A stretch of 64,000 nt of DNA, taken from positions 1,539,501 through 1,603,500 of the forward strand of contig JANJXV010000152.1 in assembly GCA_024803745.1 (NCBI GenBank), read 5' to 3'. The DNA is from Megascapheus bottae. Its lineage: Eukaryota; Chordata; Mammalia; Rodentia; Geomyidae. Both the position numbers and the translations under genes were made by a program. A model generated the notes under the pieces. That model ran no database searches, had not been told where the DNA came from, and saw only the letters and a list, made by a program, of their open reading frames with translations. Shown piece after piece: positions 59,766 through 64,000 of the stretch. Each line of letters begins with the position of its first letter. The first letter of the stretch is position 1.

Positions 59766-60021
59766 GAGACTTGAGACACCCCTCCCCAAACCGACTTTTT
59801 TCCTCCCTCCTCCCCCAACTCATTTCTCTCCATCTCGTACTTTATGACTTAACCACGCAACGTGGCCAAGCTAGCTGGGAACAGCCATCCTACCTTGTGT
59901 TTCCTAAAGAGAGCTGAGGGAGGGTATGTCATGGTACTGGGGCATCCTCCTACAGTTTATTTTTGGAACTCCTTAGGAACCTCTGTTGGGCAGGGTCTTC
60001 ACCCCTTGAGCCCTGCCCCCT

Positions 60022-60068
60022 CTCACAAGTTATCAGCATCCCAACTCAACAGACAGGGAAGCCAGGAG
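60022..60068 (+). repeat. Inverted-repeat arm, left
   Basis: 'tcacaagttatcagcatccc' and 'aactcaacagacagggaagccagg' resemble the complement of 60511-60557 with scattered mismatches. Confidence 0.6.
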
Positions 60069-60510
60069 CGCTAGGGCCCTCAGGGCACTAGGGTCCTCTC
60101 AGCAATGTGAATGCGTGAACAGGAGGATCTCAGTCAGCTTTGTCCTGGAAGGTGGTCCCAAGGAATGGGATCCAGCTAGGCAAGCACTCCGTTGCACTGG
60201 GCCAAACGACCGGAGCCTGTCTTTCCTCGCATATTTGTTGGTTTTTTTGGTGGTCGTTACGGTTTTCACTGTTTTTTTTTCCTATGGGGTTCCTGTTTTT
60301 CTGTGTAGGGTTTTGCGGGGAGGAGTCATTCACTCCTTGGGTTTTGGTTTCATTTGGGGTGGGTGGGGTGTGTTGTTGCTCTGTTGTTGCTTTGTTTGCG
60401 CTTTTGTTCCGAGAAGAGGCTCTTTGTTTTGGCATGGTCTCTTGTGGACTTTGACCTTCCGGTTCACCCTTTCCCCATAGCTGAGACGACAGGCCAGAGA
60501 GCCCCTGGCT

Positions 60511-60557
60511 TACCGGTTGGTTGAGTTGGCACGGCGACAACTTGTGAGCCGGGTTCT
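60511..60557 (-). repeat. Inverted-repeat arm, right
   Basis: Its complement reads 'tcacaagttgtcgccgtgcc', 'aactcaacc', 'taagccagg'. It begins about 40 bases after the TRIM stop codon. Confidence 0.6.
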
Positions 60558-60595
60558 CGGGTGCGGAGTTCCCAACACCTGGAAAGGCCCTCCAC

Positions 60596-61950
60596 TCACT
60601 GCAATGGGTTGCCCCTGTGAAAAACGGGCCTGACCGGAAATTGCAGAGTGCCATTGGGGTATCTCCAGATAAGGGAACTCTTGGCGACATTCCAAAAGCT
60701 CACAGTCCCACTGTCCAGGTCAAGGAAGACCCCAACCAGGTCCAGAGGCATCTCCATGTAGTGAGACACAAGTGGAGAAGTAGTGAACAGACTGTCGTAG
60801 GTGTTGGATTTCATAGCTAAGAGAAGAAAGAGGTCCTGAGATTCATCCATGGGGAGGTCTCTCCCCACCGCCGAGTCCCTGCAGACTCCTACAGCCCAGG
60901 TGGAAGAACCTTTGGCACTGAGCTCCCAGTAATGTTTCCCCGAGCTGAAGACCTGGGCCCCGAAGGCGGTCGAGTCGATGGAGTGTTCAGCAGGATTCCC
61001 AAGCGTGTCTCCACGGGCGGCTCCAACCTCTCGCGGAGGAGCGGGCGGCTCACCTTGATTGTGGGCAGCCTCTCGCAAGGAAATGCCCACTCGGTACCTG
61101 TTGAGTGTCTCCAGTACTCCAGGGACTGGAAGAGCACGGAGCTGTGGCCTCACAGGGCCAGGCATGAGGGCCAGCACTTCCTTGCCACTCTCCAGTGTCA
61201 GGTCGACAGACCTGAGAAGTTCCAGGTCTGGCTTCTGGTACGTCTGGATGAGCTCCTGGTAGGTGTCTCTGAGCTGGCGCCTCTTCTGAATCATCTGGGT
61301 CTCCATTTGGCTGAGTTGCCCTAAAACCTGTCTTCCTTGGCTGAGAAGTCTGTCCGAATGCTGCTTTTCCTCCTCGTGGCGTTCCCGATCCAGCATGGCA
61401 AAAACGTCCTTGGTGGTCCTCGGTAGAGGTTCACATAGCGAACCCACTGGACGATGAGTCTCCTGTTCTTGTGGATGTTCCTCTGGTTTTCTTGTACCTT
61501 GTTCCAGATGGTGGACATCAGCTTGCAAATGGCCTCCCGCTGCTCTTCAGCAGCCGTTTCCACGGGCTGGTGGTTGTGAGACTCGTGCTCCTGAGAGCGG
61601 GAGCACTGCTCACAGAGCAGGTCCTTGCCGACCTGGCAGAAGATGTGCCTTGTCTCCTTGTGTGGGCCACACTTGTGTTCCTCCGAGCTCAGGAATCGCC
61701 AGAGGCTGGCTTTTCTGGCAAGGGCCGCCAGGCTCTTCAGAAGGACGTCAGACCTGAGGTCTCCCTGCTGGGTGGGTTCGCGGCAGGCAGGGCACGTTCC
61801 TGGGGGGGTCTGCCTTTCGTGCCAGGACAGGCAGAGACAAGGTCGACAGAAACTGTGGCCGCAGTCTATGGTGACTGGGTCTAGGAAGGTATTTCTGCAG
61901 ACGGCGCAGCTCAGCTCCTTCTGGAAGGCTTGCAGAGCCGCGCCGTCCAC
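60596..61950 (-). pseudogene. Intronless TRIM protein gene copy (RING, B-box, coiled coil, B30.2/SPRY), broken
   Basis: TRIM proteins are cytosolic or nuclear RING E3 ubiquitin ligases. Counting from the expected start (61948-61950, here GTG not ATG), the RING spans about residues 15-56 with all C/H ligands (CAVC, DCGHSFCRPC, CPAC). The B-box is at about 94-127 (CGPHKE, CQVGKDLLCEQC, HESHNH), followed by the coiled coil, then SPRY with SGKHYWEL, WAVGVC, GVFLDLDSGTVSFWN and VRPVF before a stop at 60596-60598. About 450 codons, usual for the TRIM43/48/49/64 group it resembles. RING to early coiled coil is in one frame (to about 61410), the rest in another: a one-base indel near NLYRGPPRT. No introns in a family that normally has several, so a retrocopy. 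An upstream promoter-like module lies at 62395-62505. Confidence 0.88.
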
Positions 61951-61985
61951 CCTTGAAAGCGGGGAGCCGGGCGTCGCCGGCTTGC

Positions 61986-62200
61986 ACCGCTGATCTTGGC
62001 TACTCGGGGGGCTGGGATCTGAAGGTGCCGCTTTCCTGCCTGCCCACGCAGGAAAGCGCGCCTGGCCCCCTTCTCTCCTCCCTCCGATCGACCACACGGT
62101 AATCAGGTGCGGCGCCGCGGCTCCAGTGGCACAGCGCTATCCCAGAGCCCAGAGGGCCGCAGGGGTGGCCCCCAGGCCCCGGCGCTAGCCCCACAACAGA
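61986..62200 (+). repeat. B1-headed/ID-tailed SINE at the TRIM 5' side
   Basis: 'gctactcggggggctgggatc' head, 'ccacagaccgac'-adjacent tail ending 'gctagccccacaac'. Contains a perfect 11-base hairpin (CGCTTTCCTGC / GCAGGAAAGCG, about 62032-62058). In the left repeat copy only the part right of about 62060 exists. Confidence 0.75.
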
Positions 62201-62394
62201 CCGAGACCGACCGACCGACCGACCGACCGACCCACAGACCGACAGACCGAAGGAACCACGCACCCACCGAGTGAGCCGCTCAAAGACCAAAGCAAACGTG
62301 AACAAGGATGAAAAGAGCAGATCCTACCGCTCTCACACTCAGAGGCGCTATCCAAGCTCCCAACGCAGATGGTCTCGCTGGGGTGGCCCTTCCT

Positions 62395-62505
62395 CCGAGA
62401 GGCCCGAGAGGCGGACCAGCGCTCTTATTTATGCTGAGGGGGGCGGAGCCCCCGGAAGGGCTTGCAACCACGCCCCTGGGACAGGCAACTTGATTTGCAT
62501 ATCAA
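62395..62505 (-). promoter_or_regulatory. Promoter-like module upstream of the TRIM copy
   Basis: Minus-strand order: octamer ATGCAAAT (62493-62500) inside TTGATATGCAAATCAA, GGGGCGTGG (62468-62476), GGCTCCGCCCCC (62439-62450), CATAAATAAG TATA-like box (62424-62433), so a start near 62395. The leader to the TRIM start would be about 445 bases without an intron. Conserved in both repeat copies. Inferred, no expression evidence. Confidence 0.55.
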
Positions 62506-62717
62506 TAGGTGCTGGAATTGACCTTGCAGCAGCAGCAGCAGCCACACCTTTCAATTCCTTTTTCAGGCAAATGCTTCTGACCACTTCTTTCTGCACTGGC
62601 CATTTCAAGGGAATTTTCAGTGAAAGTGAGGTTTGACCCCATGGCCAAAAGGCTCTTTCTTTTCTTCCCTTTTAGGGCCTCTTTCTTGTCTGGTTTCTTT
62701 GCTTCCTAGCTTGCTTT

Positions 62718-62915
62718 GTGGTGTTACGGGCTTGAACTCTGGGCCCCGTCCCTGAACACTTCAGCTCATGGCTACTGCCCTACCCCTGGAGCCACAGCCC
62801 AACTTCCCATTTTTCTAATGATTCTTTGGAGCTGCGAGTCTCAGGTCCTGTAGTTGCCAGGTTGGCGTTGAACTGCAGTCCTCAGACCTCAGCCTCCTCA
62901 GTAGCTAGCATGTTG
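62718..62915 (-). repeat. B1-headed/ID-tailed SINE, antisense, in right repeat copy
   Basis: Same insertion as 59565-59765. Confidence 0.85.
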
Positions 62916-63148
62916 AGACTTGAGACACCCCTCCCCAAACCGACTTTTTTCCTCCCTCCTCCCCCAACTCATTTCTCTCCATCTCGTACTTTATGACTTA
63001 ACCACGCAACGTGGCCAAGCTCGCTGGGAACAGCCATCCTACCTTGTGTTTCCTAAAGAGAGCTGAGGGAGGGTATGTCATGGTACTGGGGCATCCTCCG
63101 ACAGTTTATTTTTGGAACTCCTTAGGAACCTCTGTTGGGCAGGGTCTT

Positions 63149-63683
63149 TGTTGCTCCTCTCGGGGCAGCAACACAGGAACGGGGAGGGACACACAGGGCC
63201 AGCCTGTAGTCCCCCGGGAGCCGAGCGAGATGGTAAGTGTCGAAGACCCAGCCCTCCCCCAATCACCGGGGAAGAAAAAACCACGCTGAGTCAGAAGCAG
63301 TGTTAACCATGAAAGCGCATCAGATCTCTCTGCTCATCTTTCGTTCTCTCTGATGCTCTCCTGTCCTTTATTGCGTCAGACAAATAGTTATGTACTGTTA
63401 GGGTAGGAGAAGGTGGGCACTGGGAAGCTAGCCAATAGGAAGAGGGCCCCTGTGCTACCACTAAGGGTCTGGGTGGGGCTTTCAGGTACTGGGCAGGACA
63501 GGTGTAGGAAAGTGCGCGAGACTTGAGCTGCTGCGAGACCCGCGAAACTGTGGGGGGTTCAATCGAGTCACGTACACAGAGATGCTTTAAGCGAGGTATG
63601 CAAAAGACCGAATGCCTAGAGAAAGCCCTTTAATTGCAGCTGAGCCAGAATCAGGCCTCAGAGATGGAGGCTAGGCCCCAACA
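63149..63683 (-). mobile_element. Class II endogenous retrovirus 3' LTR
   Basis: 535 bases, beginning TGTTGGGGCC and ending GGAGCAACA on the minus strand (TG...CA termini, TGTTG/CAACA inverted ends). AATAAA polyadenylation signal at 63367-63372. Directly preceded (at higher coordinates) by a polypurine tract, which identifies it as the 3' LTR. The neighbouring GGTCTT (63143-63148) is the expected target duplication. Confidence 0.88.
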
Positions 63684-64000
63684 ATCCCCCCTTTTTTGTT
63701 TATTATAACAGGGGGGGACAAGCGCGCAAAACCCCTGTCTTAGGTCGTCCCCTTCAGGGGATCTTACCCGTCATTGATTGCTCTGCGGCCTTCTGTCCCA
63801 CAGTACAGATCACCCCCGGGCCTGTCTTAGGTTGTCCCCGTTCCAGAGATCTTACCCGTCATTGGCTCTCGGGGAGACATCTAAGGGGAGTTGAGGGATC
63901 CCTCCTTGTCATTGGGCTCTCCTTGGTCATAGCGGTCATTGGCATTGGTAGCAAGCCTCTGGTAATGCACCTGTACGTTCATCAACTGAATGGATTCGTT
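63684..64000 (-). mobile_element. Endogenous retrovirus 3' internal end, continuing off the window
   Basis: Polypurine tract (A-run then G-run on the minus strand) at about 63684-63697. Beyond it lies non-LTR internal sequence. One frame is open from the window edge to a stop near 63881; I do not assign it to a viral gene. A segment is duplicated in tandem at about 86-base spacing (63734-63778 and 63821-63862). Confidence 0.8.

Larger units (their letters stand above)
58907..59999. repeat. TRIM-unit direct repeat, left copy (promoter segment)
   Basis: About 1.09 kb, a few percent different from 62060-63148 by eye. Its left edge cuts a B1-headed/ID-tailed SINE in the middle. Contains the promoter-like module (59274-59350), a (CCGA)n run (59057-59082), (GCA)5 near 59380, and an antisense SINE (59565-59765). 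The site where the right copy carries a retroviral LTR is uninterrupted here (59999/60000). Confidence 0.93.
60000..60595. other. TRIM 3' flank with inverted repeats
   Basis: Holds an ID-SINE fragment (60170-60215, minus) and a GT/T-rich stretch (60230-60420). Two arms of an imperfect inverted repeat occur at 60022-60068 and 60511-60557. No gene: long plus-strand frames here are compositional. Confidence 0.6.
62060..63148. repeat. TRIM-unit direct repeat, right copy (promoter segment)
   Basis: Homologous to 58907-59999 at a spacing of about 3.15 kb; includes the same (CCGA)n, CAG run and antisense SINE. Homology stops exactly at 63148 where the LTR begins. Confidence 0.93.

Noticed and set aside
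60115..60480. 121-codon hydrophobic plus-strand frame antisense to the TRIM 3' flank
   Set aside because: The hydrophobicity comes from a T/G-rich tract; no start context, no domain, overlaps a SINE fragment.
58907..63148. The two 1.09-kb direct repeats as LTRs of one provirus with the TRIM as captured gene
   Set aside because: The ends lack TG...CA termini and a primer site or polypurine tract next to them, they contain SINEs, and the left edge cuts through a SINE.

Overview
The window is nuclear DNA of a mammal, most likely a geomyoid/heteromyid rodent (kangaroo rat or pocket mouse group). I infer this from about 45 copies of two SINE types. One is a dimeric ID-type, tRNA-derived element (A box near 'ggcctagtggtagagtgc', B box 'ggttcgattcc', second unit ending 'gagttcaagccccaggactggca'). 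The other is a chimeric element with a 7SL/B1-like head ('ggtggctcacacctgtaatcctagctactcaggaggctgag') and an ID-like tail. Rodent-type L1 elements and vomeronasal type-2 receptor (V2R) debris agree with this. No bacterial features, CRISPR arrays, tRNA or rRNA genes are present. Family names of repeats are assigned by resemblance only.

Layout. 1-33 kb is gene-poor, SINE-rich, AT-rich sequence. It holds an unidentified possible gene remnant (0.78-2.27 kb), one decayed V2R exon 2 on the plus strand (15.46-15.75 kb), a 3.6-kb 5'-truncated antisense L1 (17.0-20.6 kb) with a smaller L1 inserted in it, and many microsatellites, several of them growing out of SINE tails. 33.9-48.3 kb contains a broken V2R pseudogene on the minus strand: 7TM exon at 33.87-34.78 kb, cysteine-rich exon at 36.07-36.20 kb with splice sites preserved, and an exon-1-like piece at 47.87-48.29 kb. 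A nearly complete L1 (40.85-47.71 kb), whose 5' half is inverted as expected from twin priming, lies between those pieces.

50.0-58.9 kb is a nest of L1s. A 7.3-kb full-length minus-strand L1 (51.53-58.81 kb, with a GC-rich 5'UTR of about 1.8 kb, ORF1 and ORF2, both broken) sits inside an older L1, with a matching target-site duplication ATAGTGCATA.

58.9-64.0 kb is GC-rich and the most gene-like part. An intronless TRIM gene (RING, B-box, coiled coil, B30.2/SPRY; minus strand, 60.6-61.95 kb) lies between two directly repeated ~1.09-kb segments, so it is part of a tandem array with a period of about 3.15 kb. Each repeat carries the same minus-strand promoter-like module (octamer, GC boxes, TATA-like box) that would drive the TRIM copy to its left. 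The visible TRIM copy has lost its start ATG (GTG) and has a reading-frame break in the coiled coil, so it is called a pseudogene. The right-hand repeat is interrupted by the 3' LTR and 3' internal end of a class II (betaretrovirus-like) endogenous retrovirus on the minus strand that continues off the window; the left-hand repeat retains the uninterrupted site.

No gene in the window can be supported as intact. The most informative content is the history of retrotransposition (nesting, inversion, 5'UTR exchange) and the tandem TRIM retrogene unit.
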